Source: CBDFKY01 sp965248995 (GTDB lineage Bacteria > Pseudomonadota > Alphaproteobacteria > Rickettsiales > UBA998). Taken from it: a stretch of DNA of 64,000 bases. Where the stretch lies: assembly GCA_965248995.1 (NCBI GenBank), contig CBDFKY010000005.1:62001-126000 (forward strand), in the 5' to 3' direction. A program made the translations under genes and the position numbers. Numbering within the stretch: position 1 is the stretch's first letter; each line of letters starts with the position of its first letter. The notes below the pieces were generated by a model, which saw only the letters and a list, made by a program, of their open reading frames with translations, made no database searches and had not been told where the DNA came from. Of this stretch, positions 37,013 to 46,204 are shown piece by piece.

Positions 37013-37081
37013 TTGACAGGTTACGAAACGGCAAGCGACAAGAGACGCGAAACCCGTACCGACCGTAACAAGAGAATGGTG

Positions 37082-37348
37082 CTAAGCCGCTTGCGCTAGT
37101 GGCTGGATCGATATGAACTGGCGACCGCGAGCCTTGATACTGAAAACAACGTTGCCTTCCACAAGCGCAAACAACGTATGATCCTTACCCATGCCGACAT
37201 TCGCACCGGCATAAAATTTCGTACCGCGCTGGCGCACGATAATGTTGCCGGGAATCACCACTTCTCCGCCGTATTTCTTCAGGCCCAGGCGACGGCCCGC
37301 CGAGTCGCGTCCGTTGCGTGAGCTACCACCCGCTTTCTTATGTGCCAT
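37082..37348 (-). CDS. rpmA: 50S ribosomal protein L27
   Basis: The 88-residue product begins MAHKKAGGSSRNGRDSAGRRLGLKKYGGE, the invariant L27 N-terminus that reaches the peptidyl-transferase centre. Then IIVRQRGTKFYAGANVGMGKDHTLFAL follows. It lies 22 nt after rplU in the usual order and shares its promoter. No N-terminal extension requiring cleavage is present. Confidence 0.97.
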   Translation of the reverse strand: MAHKKAGGSSRNGRDSAGRRLGLKKYGGEVVIPGNIIVRQRGTKFYAGANVGMGKDHTLFALVEGNVVFSIKARGRQFISIQPLAQAA

Positions 37349-37370
37349 GTTCTATGCTCCCTGAAGAATG

Positions 37371-37670
37371 TTACAACGATACGTCGTTGATTTGAATCGT
37401 GGTGATATATTGACGATGGCCGTTCTTGCGACGATAGTTCTGGCGGCGTTTTTTCTTGAAGACGATTATTTTATCATCCCGTCCCTGCGCTACGATCGTC
37501 GCCGATACGCTGGCACCGGTCACCAGTGGCGCGCCGATTTTATCGCCTGCGAACAACACGCGGTCCAGCACGATGCTGTCCCCTATCGCACCTTCGATCT
37601 TCTCGACCACCAGTTTCAAGCCAGGCTTGACGCTGTATTGTTTTCCACCCGTTTCAATCACTGCCAACAT
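37371..37670 (-). CDS. rplU: 50S ribosomal protein L21
   Basis: The 99-residue protein begins MLAVIETGGKQYSVKPG. The motif VLDRVLFAGD and the C-terminal KKRRQNYRRKNGHRQYITTIQI fit L21. The ATG at 37670 is chosen over 37685 by family length. A strong promoter lies 32 nt upstream. It heads the rplU-rpmA operon. Confidence 0.96.
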   Translation of the reverse strand: MLAVIETGGKQYSVKPGLKLVVEKIEGAIGDSIVLDRVLFAGDKIGAPLVTGASVSATIVAQGRDDKIIVFKKKRRQNYRRKNGHRQYITTIQINDVSL

Positions 37671-37701
37671 AATTTCTAAACCCATCTATAATAAGGGGAG
37701 C

Positions 37702-37729
37702 AATATAGCATTTTTGCCTACCCTGTCAA
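37702..37729 (-). promoter_or_regulatory. rplU-rpmA promoter
   Basis: TTGACA (37724-37729, read on the minus strand), a 16-nt spacer and TATATT (37702-37707). The -35 is consensus. A small palindrome GCACATTTGTGC lies just upstream at about 37731-37742. Confidence 0.8.
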
Positions 37730-37892
37730 CGCACAAATGTGCGGGACTTTATAAACTCTACTTATGGCAGTTTCTCAATGGCAGTTTCTCAAATGCTTGA
37801 TGATCAATTTAAAATATTGATAAATGTAAATGGAATTAGTTGCGGGACAAAGACATTTTTTGCTACCATTATAGAAGTTTATTTTTTACACC

Positions 37893-38087
37893 ATGACGAC
37901 TCTTACAAATATCACGGTTTTTTTATTGTCTGTTACAACTGTAATACAGCTCGGGTTAGCTGCAGGGAAAGTTAATGACGTAGACAAAAGTACGTTTTAC
38001 TTGCATTTAACGGCAGCGACGTTAGAAATTACAGCCGCTGGTTGTTTTTGGGCATCAAAGAGCAGCAATAAACCTCCTTCTGCGTAA
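37893..38087 (+). CDS. possible small membrane protein (64 aa)
   Basis: Two hydrophobic segments (ITVFLLSVTTVIQLGLAAG and FYLHLTAATLEITAAGCFWA) separated by a short charged turn. The stop codon lies in the loop of an intrinsic terminator, so this region is at least transcribed rightwards. The ribosome binding site is weak. About 25 nt upstream of the ORF's region a 14-nt tandem repeat (ATGGCAGTTTCTCA twice, near 37763-37790) occurs. No family is recognised. Confidence 0.4.
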   Translation: MTTLTNITVFLLSVTTVIQLGLAAGKVNDVDKSTFYLHLTAATLEITAAGCFWASKSSNKPPSA

Positions 38088-38105
38088 GCATTGGAGGTTT
38101 TTTTT
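38070..38105 (+). terminator. intrinsic terminator
   Basis: AACCTCC at 38071-38077 pairs with GGAGGTT at 38093-38099 and runs into eight T. It ends rightward transcription before the oppositely oriented tmRNA gene. Confidence 0.75.
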
Positions 38106-38144
38106 GACATAAGTACGGAGCGTAGTTCTCTTTGCAAGCCGATT

Positions 38145-38560
38145 GACGTAAGGTATGAAGTGGGGGCGTTCTGTTGCCCGGTGCCCCCTGACCGCGTTTA
38201 CTACTAGCGTTATGCGAGCGACCCTTAGGCTGCGGCGCGAACGGCTACGACGGTGTTGTCGTTAGCAGCAACAAGTGCGTGGTTATCGTTTGCACTTAGA
38301 AGTTTTAGCCCTTTACGGCGGTACAATGCCGGGTAAACATCCTTCCTTTATTACGTCTGTCGATGCTGTGTCATCCCCACCATAGTCCTTTTTTGTAAAG
38401 CACCCCACGGGTGGCCGCTTTACGTTGTATTCCGCATACCGGCCACCCGTGGGGTGATATGCATCTAAAAAGGACTAGGGTGGAGATGCCGGGTACTGCC
38501 CCCGGGTCCAAAACGTCTATTCCAAACTCTGCGCTATTACCATAGTTAGAAGGCTGAATG
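38145..38560 (-). ncRNA. ssrA: transfer-messenger RNA, circularly permuted two-piece form
   Basis: On the minus strand the acceptor piece comes first. It has a T-stem CCGGG/CCCGG near 38490-38507 and ends CATCTCCACC (38479-38488). After a linker of about 100 nt comes the coding piece starting GGGGATG at 38378, which pairs with CATCTCC to close the acceptor stem. The resume codon GCA is at 38293 and the tag stops at 38225. The tag is ANDNHALVA followed by ANDNTVVAVRAAA (22 residues), ending in the Ala-Ala needed for ClpXP. A GC-rich hairpin (about 38161-38191) closes the 3' region. Outer ends are approximate. This rescues stalled ribosomes. Confidence 0.92.
38379..38478 (-). other. tmRNA intervening segment with long hairpin
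   Basis: Between the two mature tmRNA pieces, CACCCCACGGGTGGCC (38401-38416) pairs perfectly with 38441-38456. Outside it, AGTCCTTTTT (from 38384) pairs with AAAAAGGACT (to 38476). The fold would hold both acceptor-stem ends together for processing by the tRNA-end nucleases. Confidence 0.75.
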
Positions 38561-38583
38561 CCCCTGACGATTTCAATATAGAA

Positions 38584-38609
38584 TAAAATGCGCCGCTTTT
38601 CAAGCGGCG
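38584..38609 (-). terminator. terminator overlapping the end of the ABC ATPase gene
   Basis: CGCCGCTT and AAGCGGCG form an 8-bp stem around GAA; the stop codon TGA is in the loop. The following T-tract is short (CATTTTATTC), so it may be only partly efficient, letting some transcripts run into the tmRNA. Confidence 0.5.
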
Positions 38610-39535
38610 TTGGCGGTTAGATGGCTGAAAATATCTTCAAGGTCCGTTTCCTTGGTCGTGAGGTCGGAAATCTGCAGGCCGTGAGCACGCAGCTGTTCCA
38701 GCATCGCTTCGATGTCCGACTCTTCCGGCTTATAACGGATCATTAATCGCCCGTCGGCTATCCGTTCAAAACCATACTCTTTCAAAGATTGCGGCAACTC
38801 TGGGGTGGACGCCTGAGTGCGAATCAGCAGACGCTTGTTTTCAAAGCCCGCCATCAGGCGCTGCTTACTATCGCACGCCACGACTTTACCATGATTGATG
38901 ATAGCGATTTCATCGCAGAGCTCTTCCGCCTCTTCGAGGTAATGCGTGGTGAGCAAAATCGTAGTGCCCCGTGCATTAAGTTCACGAACGTACGCCCAGA
39001 GCTGCTTGCGCAGTTCAATGTCTACTCCTGCCGTCGGTTCGTCAAGGATCAGGACCTTAGGGCGATGGACCAGCGCCTTACCGATCAGCAGACGGCGGCG
39101 CATTCCTCCGGAAAGGGCACGAGGTTTGACATCCGCTTTGTCGGCAAGGCCCATCGCCTCAATGATTTCCTGAGTGCGACGTTCACGCTTCGGCACCCCG
39201 TAATAACCTGCATGAATATCAAGTGCCTGTCGCACGGTGAAAAATGTATCGAGCACCAGTTCCTGCGGCACCACTCCGATAGCGCGTTTAGCCTGTCGCT
39301 CATCCGTGTCGATGTCATGACCGGCAATTTTCACCATGCCGGAAGACTTGATCACCAGACCCGCCATGATATTGATGATGGTGGATTTACCGGCCCCGTT
39401 CGGGCCGAGCAGACCGAAAAACGAACCGGCACGCACCTGCAGGTTGACATCGCTCAAGGCTGTCTTGCCGGGTTTACTGCCGGAGCCGTCGTAGGTTTTA
39501 TGCAGATTGCGTATATCGAGGGCGTGCGGCTCCAT
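38600..39535 (-). CDS. ABC transporter ATP-binding protein (drug/polysaccharide exporter type)
   Basis: A 311-residue ATPase with Walker A LLGPNGAGKSTIINI, the signature LSGGMRRRLLIGKAL, Walker B KVLILDEPTAGVD and switch LTTHYLEEAEELCD. The C-terminal extension (residues about 230-311) is as in NodI/DrrA-type exporters. No permease gene follows; the next feature downstream is the tmRNA, so its membrane partner must be encoded elsewhere. It begins right at the stop of the FAD-protein gene (TAATG overlap), suggesting co-expression. The transported substrate is unknown. Confidence 0.88.
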   Translation of the reverse strand: MEPHALDIRNLHKTYDGSGSKPGKTALSDVNLQVRAGSFFGLLGPNGAGKSTIINIMAGLVIKSSGMVKIAGHDIDTDERQAKRAIGVVPQELVLDTFFTVRQALDIHAGYYGVPKRERRTQEIIEAMGLADKADVKPRALSGGMRRRLLIGKALVHRPKVLILDEPTAGVDIELRKQLWAYVRELNARGTTILLTTHYLEEAEELCDEIAIINHGKVVACDSKQRLMAGFENKRLLIRTQASTPELPQSLKEYGFERIADGRLMIRYKPEESDIEAMLEQLRAHGLQISDLTTKETDLEDIFSHLTANAA

Positions 39536-41370
39536 TAAATGCCTTCATGGGGGTAAGTGGCGAAGCCGCTACGTATAGAAGACCCTGCGCCCGCGTGCAA
39601 GCTGCCCACCCTTTCCAGCACCTGAAGGGCTACTTGCGCCGCCTGTTCCCGCAATTCCGGTACAGCGGCGCATTCGAGCAGTTCACCGATCATCAGGGTG
39701 CCGATCGGAAACAGCGCCAGCTCCGCACGGCCCTTGGCCGAGCCGGATGCGGTGATTTCAATACCGGCGCGCAATAGCCCGACGGTAATCAGTTCACGGT
39801 CACGCAGTTTTTTGAGCAGCGTATGGTCGCTCGCCACGATATCATATTCCGGGCCCGTACAGTTGAGCACCAGCGCCGGGCGCAGCGTTTCCACGCGGTT
39901 GGTGCCCCGCTTGCGGTACGCTACCGTGATGCCTTCCTTATCCGAGCCGATATAGTAAATTTTACCCGCCGCGACTTTCAGCATGCCCGCTAAGACAAGC
40001 GCGTTGATCTGCTCGTGGATTTCCGGTGCCATCCGATGGCGATGCACATTCCAAAACGTGGAAAGGCGTGTCAGGAAGATGCGCTTTTGTACGATATCCA
40101 GCTGCTTCCAGATCGTCTGCGTGGCTGGCCGCAATGAATCCACCACGCTTTGCCAGTGATACCCCTGTGCGAGCGCGGTTTTTATTTCCTTACGAAAACG
40201 CACCAGCAATTCAAACGCGGTTTTAGGTGCGTAATGCGGGCTATGCACCCACTCCCACGCGGGATAAGGAGTTGAGGAGGCATGCGCCGCCGGGAGCAGG
40301 CCGCTACGGGAGATGGCGGTAATGGTGCCCTTATAGCCATGCGCTTTCAGTGTCATGACGATATCTATCATGGTCAGGCCGGTGCCGACGATGACGATCT
40401 CGCTCTCTGCGGAGAGTTCCCGCACGCGATGAGGGTATAGATGGGAGGGATGCGTATTCCATACGTCATCCACGTAATGCTCCGAATAACCGATGACACC
40501 GGTTTTGAACCCATGTGAACGGGGAGGCAGGTTACCGGTGGCGAGCACGGCGGCATCCACCTGCACTTCTTTTTTGACACGGTCTGCGACAAAGCTCAGC
40601 AGTAATTCCTGAGTTTCAGTATCCATCAGCTTGGCATCGGTCACGGTGGTAGGATAATGGTGGATGGTGATGCCTTTCGCCTCAGCCTGCTTCTCCGCTG
40701 CGGCAACGATGGCTTTCAGGTAGGTGCCGTAAACCAAGCGTGGCACAAACGTATGGCTTTCCACCGTATGACCCGGCCAGAGTTCGGTCAGGATTTTCTG
40801 GCCTTCGGGTGTTTGCAGCCATGCGTAGAAATGTTCAGGCTCATCGGCAAATGCGCCCATTTTTTCAGCACGGACGTTCAGCAGGTGAATCGGCGTTTTC
40901 GTGCTGTATGCCACGCCTTTGCCGCACGTATCGGGTTCGAACCATTCGATGATGAGCGCACCTTCCGCACGTTTTACAAGATTCGCCAGCACCATCGCCC
41001 CACTGAAGCCTCCGCCGATGATCGCCACGCGGATATCCCCCTCCCGAATTGGAAGACGGATCGGGGCGAGTTCCTCACGATCGATTTCCTCGCGGCGTTT
41101 TTTGGGAATACGGCTTTTCATGATACGGTAGACCTGTTCAATCTGGATGCTGGCGGTGCGGGTGCATAAGAACGGAAAGACGCCGTGCAGCGTGATGGCG
41201 GCGGAAGTGAAAATGAACCGGCCTGCCATTTTGAGCGTGAACCATAAATGCTCGCCGTACGTCTCGCCGGTTGCTTCGGGGTGCTCGGTGAATGCCTTTT
41301 CCACATCCATACGCCATTGCAGCGCACGCTTCTTATAGCTTTTCGAAACCGTCCAGTCTTTATCAAGCAC
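39535..41370 (-). CDS. fusion of a DUF6356-like domain and an FAD/NAD(P)-binding protein
   Basis: A 611-residue protein. Residues about 20-90 (VEKAFTEHPEATGETYGEHLWFTLKMAGRFIF ... LHGVFPFLCTRTAS) resemble DUF6356, usually a separate small membrane-associated protein. From residue about 112 an FAD/NAD(P)-binding domain follows, with VAIIGGGFSGAMVLANLV, a second dinucleotide site EIVIVGTGLTMIDIVMTL and CTGPEYDI. It resembles the family of uncharacterised oxidoreductases with motif PF13454-like. The substrate is unknown. It overlaps the start of the ABC gene by one base. Confidence 0.8.
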   Translation of the reverse strand: MLDKDWTVSKSYKKRALQWRMDVEKAFTEHPEATGETYGEHLWFTLKMAGRFIFTSAAITLHGVFPFLCTRTASIQIEQVYRIMKSRIPKKRREEIDREELAPIRLPIREGDIRVAIIGGGFSGAMVLANLVKRAEGALIIEWFEPDTCGKGVAYSTKTPIHLLNVRAEKMGAFADEPEHFYAWLQTPEGQKILTELWPGHTVESHTFVPRLVYGTYLKAIVAAAEKQAEAKGITIHHYPTTVTDAKLMDTETQELLLSFVADRVKKEVQVDAAVLATGNLPPRSHGFKTGVIGYSEHYVDDVWNTHPSHLYPHRVRELSAESEIVIVGTGLTMIDIVMTLKAHGYKGTITAISRSGLLPAAHASSTPYPAWEWVHSPHYAPKTAFELLVRFRKEIKTALAQGYHWQSVVDSLRPATQTIWKQLDIVQKRIFLTRLSTFWNVHRHRMAPEIHEQINALVLAGMLKVAAGKIYYIGSDKEGITVAYRKRGTNRVETLRPALVLNCTGPEYDIVASDHTLLKKLRDRELITVGLLRAGIEITASGSAKGRAELALFPIGTLMIGELLECAAVPELREQAAQVALQVLERVGSLHAGAGSSIRSGFATYPHEGI

Positions 41371-41489
41371 GCATCAGTCCTATCATTTGCGCAGAGTGGC
41401 GCGTTGCGTTATGGTAGCATAGCAAAGTGACAACACAACGGGTTTTTATGAATCCACATGTGGCGCGCGTGGAAACGCTCCTTACGTAT

Positions 41490-42227
41490 TTATACGGAAG
41501 CGCCGTAAGGCCGCAGCTGGGGGATGATTATCAGGCGCTTGGCCGGCTCGGGAATGGAGGCATAGAGCTGTTTCTCCACTTCCACTAACAGTACCCCCCC
41601 CATCAGCGGCAGGCAAAGACGCCCCGCGCGTTCCTGCCAGTGGGAGGACTTCAGGATAAGACGCGAAAATGACGGCGGATAAAACAAGGCGCTGCTGGTA
41701 GCGAGATGCGTGAATCCCGCCAGTTCGGCGCGGTGGCGGATCTGGGCGCTATGGTACGGATGCCCGAAGCCGAACGGGTTATTGGTGGTGCGCGACCATA
41801 CCCCGCGGCGGTTTGGGATGATGAGCAGCGCCCGCCCGCCGGGCGTGAGGACCCGGAACATTTCACCCATCAGGGTGGCGAGGTGCGGGCTGTGTTCCAG
41901 CGCATGTACCACGATGGCGCGCTGTGCGCTCTGGTCGGCGAGCGGCAGGTCGGCTTCCGAGGCGAGCACGGTGTGGTTGGCCTGGTCGAGCGGCCAGTAC
42001 ATCCCGCCCATATGCGGAAACATGACGGCAAGCACCGATGCGGCGGATTCGAGAGAAGGGAGAAGATACGGCGGCGCGAAGCCCAGCCCGATCACCGAAG
42101 CGTTGGCAGGGGTATTCTCCTTATTCCAATGCCTGGCAATGGCGGCATGCAGGTCACGGCGCACACACTCCCCGAGGGAAGAGGCATAGAATTCACGGAG
42201 CGCCACGACATCGGGAGAAAGCTGCAT
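41490..42227 (-). CDS. class I SAM-dependent methyltransferase
   Basis: About 245 residues starting MQLSPDVVALREFYASSLGE, which matches an alphaproteobacterial methyltransferase family with the same N-terminus; the frame is open to 42446 but lacks that support. The cofactor-binding region is VIGLGFAPPYLLPSL. Then SEADLPLADQSAQRAIVVHALEHSPHLATLMGEMFRVLTPGGRALLIIPNRRGVWSR follows, typical of methyltransferase strand 4-5. The substrate is unknown. No close operon partner. The start at 42263 cannot be excluded. Confidence 0.82.
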   Translation of the reverse strand: MQLSPDVVALREFYASSLGECVRRDLHAAIARHWNKENTPANASVIGLGFAPPYLLPSLESAASVLAVMFPHMGGMYWPLDQANHTVLASEADLPLADQSAQRAIVVHALEHSPHLATLMGEMFRVLTPGGRALLIIPNRRGVWSRTTNNPFGFGHPYHSAQIRHRAELAGFTHLATSSALFYPPSFSRLILKSSHWQERAGRLCLPLMGGVLLVEVEKQLYASIPEPAKRLIIIPQLRPYGASV

Positions 42228-42307
42228 GGTGGGAGGGTAACATAGGAAGACAGGGTTTGTCATGCCGTCTTTGTGAAGATTGGCTTCCTCATGCGGCGAA
42301 GTGACAC

Positions 42308-42745
42308 TCAGCGTTCCATTTCCCGTTCCATCATCCATTGCAAGTCTGGATCTTCCTGCATCAATTGCATAATCAGCATGACCAGTTCGGTTTTGGTTTT
42401 TTGCGTTAAATGCTTTTCCAGGCGGCTGCATTCTTCCTTGCGCCATTCATATTCCTCGCTCGGTGCATAGCTAGTTTTGTGCTTTGCCATCACCGCATAA
42501 GCGACCGCCGCCATATGCTTGCAAGGGCCGAAATCGGTGAATGCGGGGCAGGAGCATTCGCCTGATAATGTGTTGTTTTTCAGTTCCAGACGGGTTTTAT
42601 ACAGCCGTGTGCCCGCGCATTTGGCGGTGACTTTGGAAGGGGTCATTTGGGTAAGTTCCACCATGCCCTGCGCGAAATACTCCCTGCCGCGCTGGCGGTA
42701 ACGCTCTTCGATTAAAGTGGAGAGGTGGGAGTCGGTGAGGTGCAT
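42308..42745 (-). CDS. SWIM zinc-finger protein
   Basis: A 145-residue protein with the SWIM motif CSCPAFTDFGPCKHMAAVAYAV (CxCx(n)CxH) at about residues 64-85. The N-terminal half (RYRQRGREYFAQGMVELTQMTPSKVTAKCAGTRLYKTRLEL) is the usual beta-rich lead-in. The C-terminus is helical and charged. SWIM domains bind DNA or proteins; short stand-alone forms have no settled function. It stands alone between the methyltransferase and the AT-rich pair at 42.8-44.0 kb. Confidence 0.87.
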   Translation of the reverse strand: MHLTDSHLSTLIEERYRQRGREYFAQGMVELTQMTPSKVTAKCAGTRLYKTRLELKNNTLSGECSCPAFTDFGPCKHMAAVAYAVMAKHKTSYAPSEEYEWRKEECSRLEKHLTQKTKTELVMLIMQLMQEDPDLQWMMEREMER

Positions 42746-42779
42746 GAGTGTTTTTCAAAAAAATCATTTCCACTGAAAA

Positions 42780-43514
42780 TCATTTCCACTGAAAAGGGAC
42801 TGTTTTAATTTGAGAAAATGGAACAATAGACGCAGCCATTTTAAGTAACATTAGTTCAGGAGCAATCCAGTTTTCTTCTTCGTCATAAACAATAAATTGC
42901 TGATAGTTATTATCTTCTTTTTGACGAACATCCAGATTTGCAACAACTCGCGAATTAATCGACGCTGTATCGTGAGACACAGAATCAAGCAATATACCAC
43001 CTGTTTTGCTGAGCATTGCATATTCAAACTTATGTTGCTTATTACTGTTTCCTCTGATTTCATAGTTATGATACAGTTCTTGACTAAAATTTTTATTCAT
43101 AATTTCAGCAAGTCTTTGACGAAAATCTCTTTTCTCTAAAAACTTGAACTTATTAAAACACCAGTCGGCAATTTCTTTAGAAGCATTCGCTACCAATATA
43201 ATACCTGCAGCAACCCCTTCTAATGGCAATTTTGGGGATATAATTTCACCTTGCCTTATTTTCAGCCCCTGGTCTTTCACGCGGCTATTTAAGGCTGAAT
43301 TTGTAGTATGGACAATCAAACCAGCACTAGATGCCTCTTGCAATGCTCCCCCCATATCTGACACAACAAATTCGCGGAACCCTCCACGTACAGCAACCTG
43401 TACAAGGTTATTGGTAGGATAGAGGCATTGCGTTGTCAGCCGCACTTCCCCTTCGTCATGAAAGAAACGTTGGCAAGAGAATACAGCTTCTTTAATGAGA
43501 GATTCGTCAATCAT
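42780..43514 (-). CDS. unknown protein, DUF1828-like organisation
   Basis: A 244-residue soluble protein. The N-terminal region NNLVQVAVRGGFREFVVSDMGGALQEASSAGL and the C-terminal region with HKFEYAMLSKTGGILLDSV and FIVYDEEENWIAPELMLL recall the two-part DUF1828/DUF1829 proteins, but I cannot be certain. The gene is AT-rich compared with its neighbours, suggesting transfer. Its ATG overlaps the stop codon (ATGA) of the reading frame upstream, so the two were made as a coupled pair. Confidence 0.65.
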   Translation of the reverse strand: MIDESLIKEAVFSCQRFFHDEGEVRLTTQCLYPTNNLVQVAVRGGFREFVVSDMGGALQEASSAGLIVHTTNSALNSRVKDQGLKIRQGEIISPKLPLEGVAAGIILVANASKEIADWCFNKFKFLEKRDFRQRLAEIMNKNFSQELYHNYEIRGNSNKQHKFEYAMLSKTGGILLDSVSHDTASINSRVVANLDVRQKEDNNYQQFIVYDEEENWIAPELMLLKMAASIVPFSQIKTVPFQWK

Positions 43515-44044
43515 AATAGTGTTTCTCTAGGGGGTAAATCCAAATGAACATCAGCTGGAATCAGAACATTAGCTTTATCACAAAAATATCTAAAGGTAGT
43601 GTTAAAGGTGCGAAAACCTTTTGGTAGTTCTATAGCTACTCGTAGTTTTTTTGGCGACGTGGATTCTGTACAAAGATGTTTGTTATCCTCCTACAAATGA
43701 ATATGGGATCCGAATACAAAATAGGGTATTGTTTCAGATTGTTCGGCACTTCGCATAGCATTAGTATGTGTAATTTCCTCTCCATAGTCCAACCTAGCAA
43801 TAGGTATGCCAAACTTTAAATTAATACTCCAAGTTTGAGGTTTAAAATGAGGATATGCCACTATTTCTAAGGAAAGGTCTGGAAGTGATTGGCCAAAAAT
43901 CTCCAATGGATAAGCAATACGTTCTTCGCCATTACGTAAAGGTGACCCTCTAATCCAGTCAACAGTATTTTCTAACCCCAAAAGTTGTTTAGGCTGTGCA
44001 ACTATCCATGATATTTTTTCAGGCAGCGAAGTGGATATTATCAT
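43511..44044 (-). pseudogene. unknown gene with in-frame stop codon, partner of the gene at 42780-43514
   Basis: The open frame from the ATG at 44044 (MIISTSLPEKISWIVAQPK) ends at a TAG at 43691-43693 after FVFGSHIHL. The same frame continues without another stop for 59 codons (EDNKHLCTESTSPKKLRVAIELPKG-type sequence ... HLDLPPRETLL) to a TGA that overlaps the next gene's ATG. A TGG-to-TAG change would explain this: HIHLWEDN is plausible in a protein with an HxH motif. The upstream part alone (117 residues) may still be made. I do not recognise the family. Confidence 0.65.
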
Positions 44045-44102
44045 GCACAATAGATATATTCCTTTATCTTCACCTGTCAAATAGCTTTGATTTTATTCAT
44101 CT

Positions 44103-44139
44103 AAAAAGCCCCTTCTCAATCACTTGAAAAGGGGCTTTT
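44103..44139 (-). terminator. 16S rRNA terminator
   Basis: AAAAGCCCCTT pairs with AAGGGGCTTTT about 110 nt after the mature 16S 3' end; read on the minus strand it ends in a T-run. It closes the transcript without any 23S gene. Confidence 0.85.
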
Positions 44140-44249
44140 GCATTATGCTGAGTAGAAATGTTTGGGAACGGGTGGCAGGTGCCGATGTTTCAAGAACAGG
44201 ATGAAGGCGATGCCACCGAAGTGGCGATCCCTAGTCATCCCATAACCTT

Positions 44250-45746
<1,497 letters not shown>

Positions 45747-46020
45747 AAGAATCTAATCCCGCTTTAAAACTAGTTCAAAGCAATTATTCAGTTTACGCAC
45801 ATATCATCACATGGTTCAAAACCACCGAAGTGGATTTACATACATCCCATGCCATGATACATTTTGTGTATCATATGTTGTACTGATGATAGGTGCGTGA
45901 TTCGCAACTTGCGTTGCTTGTCGGCACTTACCACCCGTACCCAAACATTTCTTTACAATCTCTATCTGCAGCCCTTGAGGACGTTTCCGCTTCGCTTCAG
46001 CTTTCGTTGTCATCGCTGCG
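45747..46020 (-). other. 16S leader region
   Basis: About 275 nt between the promoter and the mature 16S 5' end. It contains a strong hairpin ATGATACA...TGTATCAT near 45852-45875 and a tract next to the 16S that should pair with the 3' trailer for processing. A 65-codon frame here (46013-45816) is not convincing as a gene. Confidence 0.6.
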
Positions 46021-46027
46021 GGAGGTC

Positions 46028-46056
46028 TTTATAGACACCACTGCCTGATAGGTCAA
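46028..46056 (-). promoter_or_regulatory. 16S rRNA promoter
   Basis: TTGACC (46051-46056), a 17-nt spacer and TATAAA (46028-46033) on the minus strand, about 280 nt upstream of the mature 16S. The discriminator is GC-rich (GACCTCCCGC), typical for stringently controlled rRNA promoters. Confidence 0.85.
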
Positions 46057-46204
46057 CCACTAAAATGACAAAAAGCGCATTTTTTTATGATTTCCTTGCA
46101 GAGCCCCTCAGTGGCAGAGCATAAACCCTTTGAAGTTAAAGCTTTCCTAAGCTTTTACCTTTAACATGTGAGGGTATTATTCCTAAACTGGAGAGCTCTC
46201 CTGT

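Noticed and set aside
36153..37034. 293-codon frame on the minus strand overlapping the EamA transporter
   Set aside because: It is a second frame of the same DNA with an odd composition, while the other frame has clear membrane helices and family motifs.
38554..38576. tmRNA promoter with TTGAAA at 38571-38576
   Set aside because: No acceptable -10 hexamer lies at 16-18 nt; the better TATGGT is about 27 nt away, so the promoter is left unassigned.
45816..46013. 65-codon frame in the 16S leader
   Set aside because: It lies inside the rRNA leader transcript, covers processing hairpins, and has no ribosome binding site.
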